Shown one piece after another: positions 1 to 5,512 of a stretch of 9,097 nucleotides of DNA. The stretch is from NCBI GenBank assembly GCA_017557925.1, contig JAFYWO010000032.1, positions 1 to 9,097 of the forward strand, in the 5' to 3' direction. This DNA comes from Alphaproteobacteria bacterium. Lineage in GTDB: Bacteria > Pseudomonadota > Alphaproteobacteria > RF32 > CAG-239. Every line of letters begins with the position of its first letter. Position 1 is the first letter of the stretch. Below the pieces are notes generated by a model that did no database searches, was not told the origin of the DNA, and was given only the letters and a program-made list of their open reading frames with translations. The position numbers and the translations under genes are program-made.

Positions 1-456
1 CTACCTTCAAAAGTTGCTGAATTTTTAGCTCAAAAAATCACCTCAAATGTAAGAGAACTGGAAGGTTCATTAAAAAGAGTTGCAGCACATTCACAACTTT
101 TATCCGGAAAAGAAATCACTCTTGATATGACACAAGACGTATTAAAGGATATGCTACGTTCTATTGATAGAAAAACCACTATTGATGAAATACAGAAAAA
201 AGTTGCAGAACACTTTAATATCTCAGTAAAAGAGTTACAATCCTCTCGCAGAGCAAGAACCGTTGCCAGACCAAGACAAGTTGCGATGTATCTAGCCAAA
301 CAACTTACTTCTCGTTCTCTACCGGAGATAGGACGCAAGTTTGACAGAGATCACACAACAGTTATGCACGCAGTCAGAAAAGTTGAAGAACTTATAATTG
401 AAGATGCAAGTTTAGCTGAAAATATTGAAGTTTTGAGAAGAACATTAGAAAACTAA
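1..456 (+). CDS. dnaA: Chromosomal replication initiator DnaA, 3' part only (5' end outside window)
   Basis: The reading frame is open from base 1 to the TAA at 454-456, giving the last 151 residues of DnaA, the AAA+ ATPase that binds DnaA boxes and opens oriC. Window residues 1-40 are the end of the AAA+ domain; NVRELEG at 16-22 contains the sensor-2 arginine (R18). Residues from about 45 are the DNA-binding domain: the basic loop RRARTVARPRQ (about 81-91) is nearly canonical, and the signature RDHTTVMHA lies at 116-124. The turn before that signature reads F-D-R-D-H rather than the usual F-G-G-R-D-H, one residue shorter. A shorter frame with an ATG at 127 is only an internal methionine of the same protein. 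dnaN follows after 110 bp in the same direction. Family assignment is very secure. Confidence 0.97.
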   Translation, partial: LPSKVAEFLAQKITSNVRELEGSLKRVAAHSQLLSGKEITLDMTQDVLKDMLRSIDRKTTIDEIQKKVAEHFNISVKELQSSRRARTVARPRQVAMYLAKQLTSRSLPEIGRKFDRDHTTVMHAVRKVEELIIEDASLAENIEVLRRTLEN

Positions 457-480
457 TCAAAATATAAAAAAAAATTGTTG

Positions 481-554
481 AAGACTTATTTTTTAACTTC
501 TGATTTTATTGATTTATGATAGAATGAAAGAAGAAAAAAAATAAGTCTTTTTTT
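481..554 (+). repeat. Perfect 14-bp inverted repeat followed by a T-run in the dnaA-dnaN gap
   Basis: Bases 481-494 (AAGACTTATTTTTT) are exactly the reverse complement of 536-549, separated by 41 bases. The second arm runs into seven consecutive T (548-554), which touch the dnaN ribosome binding site AGGA at 555-558. The arrangement resembles an intrinsic terminator or attenuator with a long loop, but the stem has only three G-C pairs, so its strength is uncertain. The loop contains the possible dnaN promoter. Confidence 0.6.
498..525 (+). promoter_or_regulatory. Possible dnaN promoter with extended -10
   Basis: TAGAAT at 520-525 matches the sigma-70 -10 consensus at five of six positions and is preceded by TGA at 517-519, giving an extended -10 (TGnTAGAAT). 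The -35 region is poor (TTCTGA at 498-503, 16-bp spacing). A start near 532 would give a leader of about 35 nt that lacks the left arm of the surrounding inverted repeat. This is a pattern match only. Confidence 0.35.
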
Positions 555-566
555 AGGATAAAAATA

Positions 567-1685
567 ATGAAATTTACAATAGAACGCGCACATTTTTTAA
601 AATCTCTCAGCCATGTTCAGAGCATTGTTGAGAAGAGAAACACCATACCTGTTCTCTCTAACGTCAGAATCGAAGCAAAAGGTTCTACCATCAACTTCAA
701 AGCAACAGATATGGATATAGAAATAACAGAAATTGTTGAGGCAACAGTTATTGAAGAAGGTGCAACTACTGCTCCGGCTCATATGCTCTATGACATTGTT
801 AGAAAGCTATCAGACGGCTCTGATATTGAAATAACTTATCCAGATGAAAAAGGAGCACTAAGAATCGCTTCCGGACGTTCTAAATTTTCATTATCAACGA
901 TAGGTGTTGAAGACTTCCCTGTTATATCCGGAGATAATTTACCTATCAATTTTGAAATAAACAAAGACGAACTAAAAACTTTGATTGACAGAACACAATT
1001 TTCTGCCTCTGTAGAAGAAGCTCGTTACTATTTAAACGGATTATATGTTCATGCCAAAACAGAAGCCGACACAAATGTATTAAGAGTTGTTGCTACGGAC
1101 GGACATAGACTTGCTTGTGCCGAATCACCATTACCGCAAGGCGCAGAAAAATTAGAAGGTGTCATCATTCCACGCAAATCAGTTTTGGAAATAAGAAAAC
1201 TCTTAGATGATGCCACATCTGATACTGTATCTATGTCTTTATCCGAAAATAAAGTTAGAATTTCTTTTGAGGATATTACATTAACCTCAAAGTTAATTGA
1301 CGGTACTTTTCCTGATTATGAACGAGTAATCCCAACAGAAAACAACAAAGTTTTAGAAGTTAACGTTAAAGAATTAGCTTCTGCCGTAGATCGTGTTTCT
1401 GTTGTTACAGAAAGAAACAGAGGTATTCGTTTGATCACAGACAAGAATCGTGTAACTATTGTTGCCGTTAATGCAGAATTGGGTAACGCAACTGAAGAGC
1501 TAGAAGCTGTATATGACAAAGAATCTATTGATACAGGATATAACTTCCGTTATCTTTTGGACATCCTTGCACAAATAAAAGGTGAAAAGGTTCGTTTCAG
1601 TTTATCAGGAAATACTGCTGCAACCGTAATCAACGATACAAGTGACGGCAGTGCAATTTATGTTTTAATGCCGATGAGAATCTAG
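567..1685 (+). CDS. dnaN: DNA polymerase III beta subunit (sliding clamp)
   Basis: The 372-residue product has the usual length of the bacterial beta clamp, which dimerises into a ring around DNA, tethers polymerase III and recruits other replication and repair proteins. The family pattern is clear throughout: an N-terminal segment with VEKRNTIPVLSNV (about 21-33), RYYLNGLYVH (about 152-161), VATDGHRLA (175-183), and the C-terminal MPMRI that forms part of the partner-binding pocket. Three similar domains of about 120 residues are expected. The ATG is supported by AGGA at 555-558 with 8-nt spacing. recF begins on the base after its stop codon, so the two are very probably cotranscribed. Nothing appears truncated. 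Confidence 0.98.
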   Translation: MKFTIERAHFLKSLSHVQSIVEKRNTIPVLSNVRIEAKGSTINFKATDMDIEITEIVEATVIEEGATTAPAHMLYDIVRKLSDGSDIEITYPDEKGALRIASGRSKFSLSTIGVEDFPVISGDNLPINFEINKDELKTLIDRTQFSASVEEARYYLNGLYVHAKTEADTNVLRVVATDGHRLACAESPLPQGAEKLEGVIIPRKSVLEIRKLLDDATSDTVSMSLSENKVRISFEDITLTSKLIDGTFPDYERVIPTENNKVLEVNVKELASAVDRVSVVTERNRGIRLITDKNRVTIVAVNAELGNATEELEAVYDKESIDTGYNFRYLLDILAQIKGEKVRFSLSGNTAATVINDTSDGSAIYVLMPMRI

Positions 1686-2918
1686 GTGAATACAGCTATT
1701 TGTTTAGACAATTCAGAAAACAATGCTAAGGTTGGGCTCACACTAAAGCGCCTAACCTTAGTTAATTTCAGAAACTACAAATACCAAAGACTAAACTTTA
1801 ATAAGCCTTTTATCGTTTTCAGCGGAGAAAACGGAAGCGGAAAAACAAATATTTTAGAAGCAATTTCCTTTCTATCTCAAGGTAGAGGATTGCGAAACGC
1901 TAAACTTTCTGATGTTAGAACTTTTGATTTTTTAGCAAACTCTCAATCCACACCCACATTCATCAACAATAACGGATGGGCGGTTTCTGCTTTATTTGAA
2001 AACTTTGGTGATGAATATTTAATCGGCACCACTGTTGAAACTTCCACAAAAGAAACCGATTATAACGAAACTAAAGAAACAGAACGCAGAATAATCCAAG
2101 TAAACAATCAAAAATTAAGTTCACAGAATGAACTTGCAAATTATACATCCTTTATTTGGGTTACACCTCAAATGGACAGATTATTTCAAACAAGCTCACA
2201 AAACAGACGTAGTTTTTTGGATAGAATCGTCTGCAGTTTTGACACAGAACATTCAAAGCGCCTATCGTCTTTTGACAATGTTTACCGACAATGGCTACAG
2301 CTATTAAAAAATAACAACATAAATAATAATTGGTTACTTTCTTTAGAAGAAAAAATAGCTTCCATCGGTGTTGCCATTGCTTGCAGCAGAAAAGAACAAA
2401 TAAATAAATTAAATAATTTCATGGAAAAAAATCCTGACGATATTTTTCCCGAAGCTTATTTGCTTTTAGACGGAACAATAGAAAAAATGTTAGATGACAA
2501 ACCGGCTATATACGTAGAAGATTTCTATAAAGAATCGCTATTTAATCAACGTCGTTCAATATTATATAATAATGCTTGTTCAGGAATCACAAAAACAGAC
2601 TTAAAAGCTATATATAAAACAAAAAATGTTCCAGCGAATCTATGTTCTACAGGCGAACAAAAATCTTTATTGTTAAGTATAATTTTATCTCAAGCAAGAT
2701 CTATCGTTAATCATAAAGGACTTACCCCTATTATGTTACTTGATGAAATTGCCGCTCATTTAGATGAATTCAAAAAAAATGCCTTTCTCAACAAAATATC
2801 TAATCTTAATACCCAATCTTTTTTAACAACTACAAATATATTTGAGTTTATGAGTATCAAAGATTGCACACAATTCTTTGAACTCAAAGATAACATTGTG
2901 AAAGAACACACATTTTGA
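1686..2918 (+). CDS. recF: DNA replication and repair protein RecF
   Basis: RecF is an SMC/Rad50-like ABC ATPase that binds gapped DNA and, with RecO and RecR, loads RecA on stalled or damaged forks. Visible parts are the N-terminal LTLVNFRNY (23-31), Walker A GENGSGKT (47-54), the ABC signature region CSTGEQK (320-326), Walker B IMLLDE (349-354) and the D-loop AHLD (357-360). The start is GTG directly after the dnaN TAG with no gap, so translation probably depends on coupling; no ATG lies between it and the conserved core, and about 18 residues precede the core. At 410 residues it is longer than the usual 360-380; extra polar sequence rich in N, T and E lies around residues 80-145. gyrB, which often follows recF, is absent; a convergent gene follows instead. 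Confidence 0.96.
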   Translation: MNTAICLDNSENNAKVGLTLKRLTLVNFRNYKYQRLNFNKPFIVFSGENGSGKTNILEAISFLSQGRGLRNAKLSDVRTFDFLANSQSTPTFINNNGWAVSALFENFGDEYLIGTTVETSTKETDYNETKETERRIIQVNNQKLSSQNELANYTSFIWVTPQMDRLFQTSSQNRRSFLDRIVCSFDTEHSKRLSSFDNVYRQWLQLLKNNNINNNWLLSLEEKIASIGVAIACSRKEQINKLNNFMEKNPDDIFPEAYLLLDGTIEKMLDDKPAIYVEDFYKESLFNQRRSILYNNACSGITKTDLKAIYKTKNVPANLCSTGEQKSLLLSIILSQARSIVNHKGLTPIMLLDEIAAHLDEFKKNAFLNKISNLNTQSFLTTTNIFEFMSIKDCTQFFELKDNIVKEHTF

Positions 2919-2981
2919 TAAAAAACTAAAATATGTTATTTAATTCTTGATTATATTTAAACCAGTCTATTTCTTATAAAA

Positions 2982-3956
2982 TTAGAATTGTTCAAATTCG
3001 TGCTTCAAGTCTCGCTCAAACATAGAACGAATCGTTTTCTTAACATCTTCCTTTTCATATACAGCTTTATAAAGAGCTTGACATATAGGCATATTTATAT
3101 TTTCTTTATCAGCAATATTTTTTACTGCTTTCAAAGTAAAATACCCCTCTGCTAACTTACCAAAATCTTCTCCTTTAGCAAACATTTCGCCAAACATTCT
3201 GTTATGACTGTGCTTAGAGAACAATGTAGCTTCATAATCACCTAAATGAGATAATCCATAAGCAGTCATATGATTACCCCCAAAATGCTTAATAAAACGA
3301 CCAACCTCCACAGGAGCTCTTGCCATTAAAGCACCTTTTAGGCCATACCATTCCAAGCCGTCAAGAATACCAGCCGCAATACCTATTACATTTTTCAAGG
3401 CAGCTCCAACTTGGTTTCCTATAAAATCTGCCCCATAGTAAAAACGTATCAACTCGCTTTGCATTAACTTTATAACTTTGTCTTTTACATCATCTTCATC
3501 ACTATCAATAACTGCACAAGAAGGAACCTTTTTCATATAATCTTGAACGTGTCCCGGGCCACCTAATGTTGCAATATGTATCGGAGCTGAAATTTCCTCC
3601 CTCATAACCGTGCTTAATATTTTTGCATTAGGTTCTTCTAAGCCCTTCATGGCTAAAATAAATGTTTTACCTTTTACATCATAACCATTTAATTCTTTAG
3701 CTAAAGAACGCAAATGCTGACATCCAATGGAGATAATAATATACTCACTATCAAGCACTTCTACAATTTTTTCGTGCAATGTCATATTATCCGTTAGAGA
3801 CAGATACGGATTTTTACGTTTTTCCTTTAGTTCTATAAAATCAGGAGCATCCGGACGGCTATAAATTTTAACCTTATCCATTTTACAATAGTTTGCCATA
3901 TACCAAGCTAAAAAAGTCCCCCAACGACCGCTGCCTATAACCGAAATTTCAGACAT
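2982..3956 (-). CDS. gpsA: NAD(P)-dependent glycerol-3-phosphate dehydrogenase, divergent subfamily
   Basis: The 324-residue protein should reduce dihydroxyacetone phosphate to sn-glycerol 3-phosphate in the cytoplasm, the entry step for phospholipids. The N-terminal Rossmann motif is GSGRWG (8-13), followed by ISIGCQ (75-80), the lysine of AMKG (K104), LGGPGHVQ (131-138), ALKNVIGIAAGILDGL (186-201; candidate catalytic K188), GLSHLGD (234-240) and HSHNRMFGE (249-257). Mainstream proteobacterial GpsA usually reads GAGAWGT at the start and GLAGLGDL-CTS-SRNR in the C domain. This version matches, from memory, a subfamily common in Firmicutes and Actinobacteria. AGGGAAGG at 3962-3969 lies 5 nt before the ATG and fixes the start. 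It is convergent with recF and downstream of an unknown gene on the same strand. The family is secure; substrate specificity is inferred. Confidence 0.88.
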   Translation of the reverse strand: MSEISVIGSGRWGTFLAWYMANYCKMDKVKIYSRPDAPDFIELKEKRKNPYLSLTDNMTLHEKIVEVLDSEYIIISIGCQHLRSLAKELNGYDVKGKTFILAMKGLEEPNAKILSTVMREEISAPIHIATLGGPGHVQDYMKKVPSCAVIDSDEDDVKDKVIKLMQSELIRFYYGADFIGNQVGAALKNVIGIAAGILDGLEWYGLKGALMARAPVEVGRFIKHFGGNHMTAYGLSHLGDYEATLFSKHSHNRMFGEMFAKGEDFGKLAEGYFTLKAVKNIADKENINMPICQALYKAVYEKEDVKKTIRSMFERDLKHEFEQF

Positions 3957-4010
3957 ATAAACCTTCCCTATATTATATTAAAATTATAGATGTAACAATA
4001 TGCTTAAATT

Positions 4011-4023
4011 TTGCTATTAGCAA
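4011..4023. repeat. 13-bp palindrome upstream of gpsA
   Basis: TTGCTA and TAGCAA flank a single central T in the 125-bp gap between gpsA and the leftward gene upstream of it. It could be a protein-binding site for gpsA control or a chance palindrome in AT-rich DNA. The centre is too short to make a good terminator hairpin. Confidence 0.3.
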
Positions 4024-4081
4024 CAATCTTTATAAGAAAACTAACAGTTTCAAACCGACTTTAGCTTAAACAAACCTACAA

Positions 4082-4432
4082 CTATTTTTTCTTTACTCTC
4101 TGACGACCTATTATTGCATTTATATAATCAAATTTTGCAAACAATCTATATACAACATCTAAACTTTGAGCCTCAGCATAAAAAACTTTATTTGCCAAAC
4201 CTTTTATAGCTTCATCTATTTTTTTAAAAGCATCGTTATAGTCTTTATTAAAATTATTTTTAGCTTTTTTTTGAACCAAGTCGTGATAAGCTGCTATTAC
4301 TTTTGCGGTTTCATCAGCAGAATTAGCATAACCTTTCCGCTCAAATTCATGCATAATTTGAGCTGTAGTCTGATAAAAACATTTATTTGTAAGAATACTC
4401 TTTTGCGTTTCGTTTTTACTGTCTATAATCAT
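4082..4432 (-). CDS. Uncharacterised 116-residue charged, helical protein
   Basis: I do not recognise this protein. It is hydrophilic, lysine-rich and probably mostly alpha-helical, with no signal peptide, membrane segment, cysteine-based metal motif or nucleotide-binding motif; it ends in a basic tail (GRQRVKKK). Two features argue that it is real. Its amino-acid composition looks like that of a normal soluble protein, whereas the opposite-strand frame over the same DNA is rich in F, I and S as expected of an antisense shadow. A near-consensus promoter (4468-4496) also points at it with a leader of about 28 nt. The ATG at 4432 has no convincing ribosome binding site; an internal ATG at codon 28 has none either. 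It lies upstream of gpsA on the same strand with a 125-bp gap, and diverges from rpmH. A function cannot be inferred. Confidence 0.7.
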   Translation of the reverse strand: MIIDSKNETQKSILTNKCFYQTTAQIMHEFERKGYANSADETAKVIAAYHDLVQKKAKNNFNKDYNDAFKKIDEAIKGLANKVFYAEAQSLDVVYRLFAKFDYINAIIGRQRVKKK

Positions 4433-4467
4433 GCCAAATAACCAATTATCCGAATATACACACCTAA

Positions 4468-4496
4468 TTTATATCACATATTTTTACCATTTTCAA
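4468..4496 (-). promoter_or_regulatory. Sigma-70-type promoter for the uncharacterised leftward gene
   Basis: Read leftward, TTGAAA (complement of 4491-4496) is separated by exactly 17 bp from TATAAA (complement of 4468-4473). Each hexamer differs from consensus at one position. Transcription should start near 4461, about 28 nt before the ATG at 4432. This promoter is the best evidence that the gene is expressed. Confidence 0.7.
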
Positions 4497-4554
4497 TATT
4501 TATTTATTAAAAAATAGTTTACTTTCTCAACAAACCCAAACATTAAAAAAAATA

Positions 4555-4583
4555 TTGACTTATTAAACATTTAATCTTATAAG
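4555..4583 (+). promoter_or_regulatory. Strong sigma-70-type promoter for rpmH-rnpA-yidD
   Basis: TTGACT at 4555-4560 and TATAAG at 4578-4583 are separated by exactly 17 bp, and each differs from consensus at one position. Transcription should start near 4590, giving a leader of about 63 nt ahead of rpmH. The promoter is back to back with that of the leftward unknown gene, the two -35 hexamers being 58 bp apart. High strength fits a ribosomal protein gene. Confidence 0.8.
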
Positions 4584-4599
4584 AAAATCCTAAACCGAG

Positions 4600-4620
4600 A
4601 AACAGCTCAATGCTGTTTTT
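4600..4620 (+). promoter_or_regulatory. Hairpin with T-run in the rpmH leader (possible attenuator)
   Basis: AAACAGC at 4600-4606 pairs perfectly with GCTGTTT at 4612-4618 around the loop TCAAT, and the sequence is T-rich from 4616 to 4620. The hairpin lies between the predicted start of transcription (near 4590) and the rpmH ribosome binding site (4641-4644), so it would be in the mRNA leader. It could act as a weak terminator, an mRNA-stabilising 5' hairpin or a regulatory site. With three G-C pairs its stability is modest. Confidence 0.45.
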
Positions 4621-4652
4621 AAATAAATAATAAATTAACCGGAGTAACACTT

Positions 4653-4787
4653 ATGAAAAGAACATATCAACCAAGTAAATTGGTAAGAGCTCGTCGCCAC
4701 GGTTTTCGTGCGCGTATGGCTACAGCTGGTGGTCGTAAAGTTTTATCTGCACGTCGTGCCAGAGGTCGTAAAAAACTTTCTGCTTAA
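4653..4787 (+). CDS. rpmH: 50S ribosomal protein L34
   Basis: This 44-residue, very basic protein is ribosomal protein L34, a component of the large subunit. It has the hallmark start [21 protein letters not shown], adapted here after the usual KRTYQPS opening, followed by [24 protein letters not shown] to the end, which aligns along the full length of the family. Length is typical (44-46). GGAG at 4641-4644, 8 nt before the ATG, is a good ribosome binding site. A strong promoter lies upstream, and rnpA begins 8 bp after the stop, the near-universal rpmH-rnpA pairing. No anomalies are seen. Confidence 0.98.
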   Translation: MKRTYQPSKLVRARRHGFRARMATAGGRKVLSARRARGRKKLSA

Positions 4788-4795
4788 TTGGCTAG

Positions 4796-5185
4796 ATGAC
4801 AAAAATACTTACTTTCAAAAAAAGGAAAGATTTTCTTCGGGTCGCTCAAGGACAATATGTTGCAACACATAATATGGTTCTTCAAGCGACTCGTAGTTTA
4901 TTTGATGATGACAATATAAGAGTTGGTTACACCGCAACAAAAAAAATCGGTAATGCGGTAATCAGAAGCAAAAGCAAAAGAAGGTTAAGAGCAATCGTTA
5001 GAGAAGTTTTAGAAAAAAACGCATTAAAACATATTGATTACATTTTTATCGCCAGAAAAGACACTGCTAATTGCGATTTTTTGGAGTTAAAACGTGATGT
5101 AATATATGCGTTAAAACGTATCAATAAGTTTTTTTTGAATGAGGACAAAAACAATGATACACCACTTAAAAAAACTTGCGACTAA
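4796..5185 (+). CDS. rnpA: Ribonuclease P protein component
   Basis: RnpA is the small basic protein of RNase P that helps the catalytic RNA bind pre-tRNA and remove the 5' leader. The 129-residue product is of normal length. Family features are the FKKRKDF start (7-13), the strand [14 protein letters not shown] (42-55), and the arginine-rich helix [10 protein letters not shown] (61-70). The so-called RNR motif, usually R-N-R-x-K-R-R-L-R, reads R-S-K-S-K-R-R-L-R at 57-65, so the asparagine and the second arginine are changed. No convincing ribosome binding site precedes the ATG, which lies 8 bp after rpmH, so coupling to rpmH is likely. Its 3' end overlaps yidD by 32 bp if yidD starts at 5154. 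Identification is strong from both motifs and order. Confidence 0.96.
   Translation: MTKILTFKKRKDFLRVAQGQYVATHNMVLQATRSLFDDDNIRVGYTATKKIGNAVIRSKSKRRLRAIVREVLEKNALKHIDYIFIARKDTANCDFLELKRDVIYALKRINKFFLNEDKNNDTPLKKTCD
5141..5145 (+). promoter_or_regulatory. Ribosome binding site that decides the yidD start
   Basis: GAGGA at 5141-5145, inside the end of rnpA, lies 8 nt before the ATG at 5154. The alternative in-frame ATG at 5139 overlaps the first G of this site and has only T-rich sequence upstream. I therefore prefer 5154 as the start. Confidence 0.7.
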
Positions 5186-5426
5186 AATTCATCAAAAAAC
5201 AAAACATCTATTCATTTGTTTAATCATTTTTTACAAAAAAGTCATTTCTCCATTTCTCCCCAATGCGTGCAGATATACACCTACTTGTTCTGAATATATG
5301 ATAGAAGCAATCAACACTCACGGGATATTAAAAGGTCTTTTTCTTGGCTGTAAAAGAATTTTAAGATGCCATCCATTTGGTAGTTCAGGTTATGACCCTG
5401 TCCCCAAAAACAAAGATACTGATTAA
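5154..5426 (+). CDS. yidD: Membrane protein insertion efficiency factor YidD
   Basis: YidD is a small inner-membrane-associated protein that aids YidC/Sec-dependent membrane insertion; its exact mechanism is unsettled. The 90-residue product has a basic N-terminus, a hydrophobic segment (about 19-34, [16 protein letters not shown]), the family core [15 protein letters not shown] (39-53, with both cysteines C39 and C45), the [19 protein letters not shown] stretch (57-75) and the ending GYDPVP (79-84). Length is in the usual 70-100 range. I choose the ATG at 5154 because a GAGGA site stands 8 nt before it; an upstream in-frame ATG at 5139 would add five residues. It overlaps the rnpA end by 32 bp in another frame. 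The rnpA-yidD-yidC order is classic. Confidence 0.96.
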   Translation: MIHHLKKLATKIHQKTKHLFICLIIFYKKVISPFLPNACRYTPTCSEYMIEAINTHGILKGLFLGCKRILRCHPFGSSGYDPVPKNKDTD

Positions 5427-5437
5427 AATCCCTTAAC

Positions 5438-5458
5438 GCTTTACAATAAAGCTTTTTT
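5438..5458 (+). terminator. Candidate intrinsic terminator after yidD
   Basis: GCTTTA (5438-5443), loop CAA and TAAAGC (5447-5452) form a six-pair stem followed by six T (5453-5458). The shape is right for a rho-independent terminator closing the rpmH-rnpA-yidD unit, but with two G-C pairs the stem is weak, so partial read-through into yidC is likely. It overlaps the -35 element of the yidC promoter. Confidence 0.5.
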
Positions 5459-5468
5459 GTATTATAAG
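5440..5468 (+). promoter_or_regulatory. Sigma-70-type promoter for yidC-engB
   Basis: TTTACA at 5440-5445 and TATAAG at 5463-5468 are separated by exactly 17 bp; each hexamer has one mismatch to consensus, and the -10 is identical to that of the rpmH promoter. Transcription should start near 5475, about 38 nt before yidC. The -35 lies within the yidD terminator hairpin. Confidence 0.65.
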
Positions 5469-5512
5469 AAGCAAAACTTTAGTAAAAATACATTTAGGAG
5501 TTATGATATAAA

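Noticed and set aside
30..338. Leftward open frame of 102 codons opposite dnaA
   Set aside because: It lies entirely antisense to the well-conserved DnaA C-terminus and shows no recognisable domain; it is a by-product of the coding strand.
836..844. TTATCCAGA, eight of nine bases of a DnaA box
   Set aside because: A single site inside the dnaN coding sequence (Thr-Tyr-Pro-Asp codons) with no companions; not evidence of an origin.
2919..2981. Terminator between convergent recF and gpsA
   Set aside because: Only short AT-only complementarities are visible; there is no convincing stem with a T-run.
3957..4081. Promoter for gpsA
   Set aside because: Several weak hexamer pairs can be found in this very AT-rich gap (for example TTGCTA-N17-TATTGT leftward), but none stands out, so I do not call one.
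4166..4441. Rightward open frame of 91 codons over the unknown leftward gene
   Set aside because: Its F/I/S-rich product looks like an antisense shadow, it has no matching promoter, and the leftward frame has both a better composition and a near-consensus promoter.
5503..5511. ATG-ATA-TAA mini frame just before yidC
   Set aside because: Its ATG is only 2 nt after the AGGAG site, too close for initiation, and a two-codon peptide has no other support.
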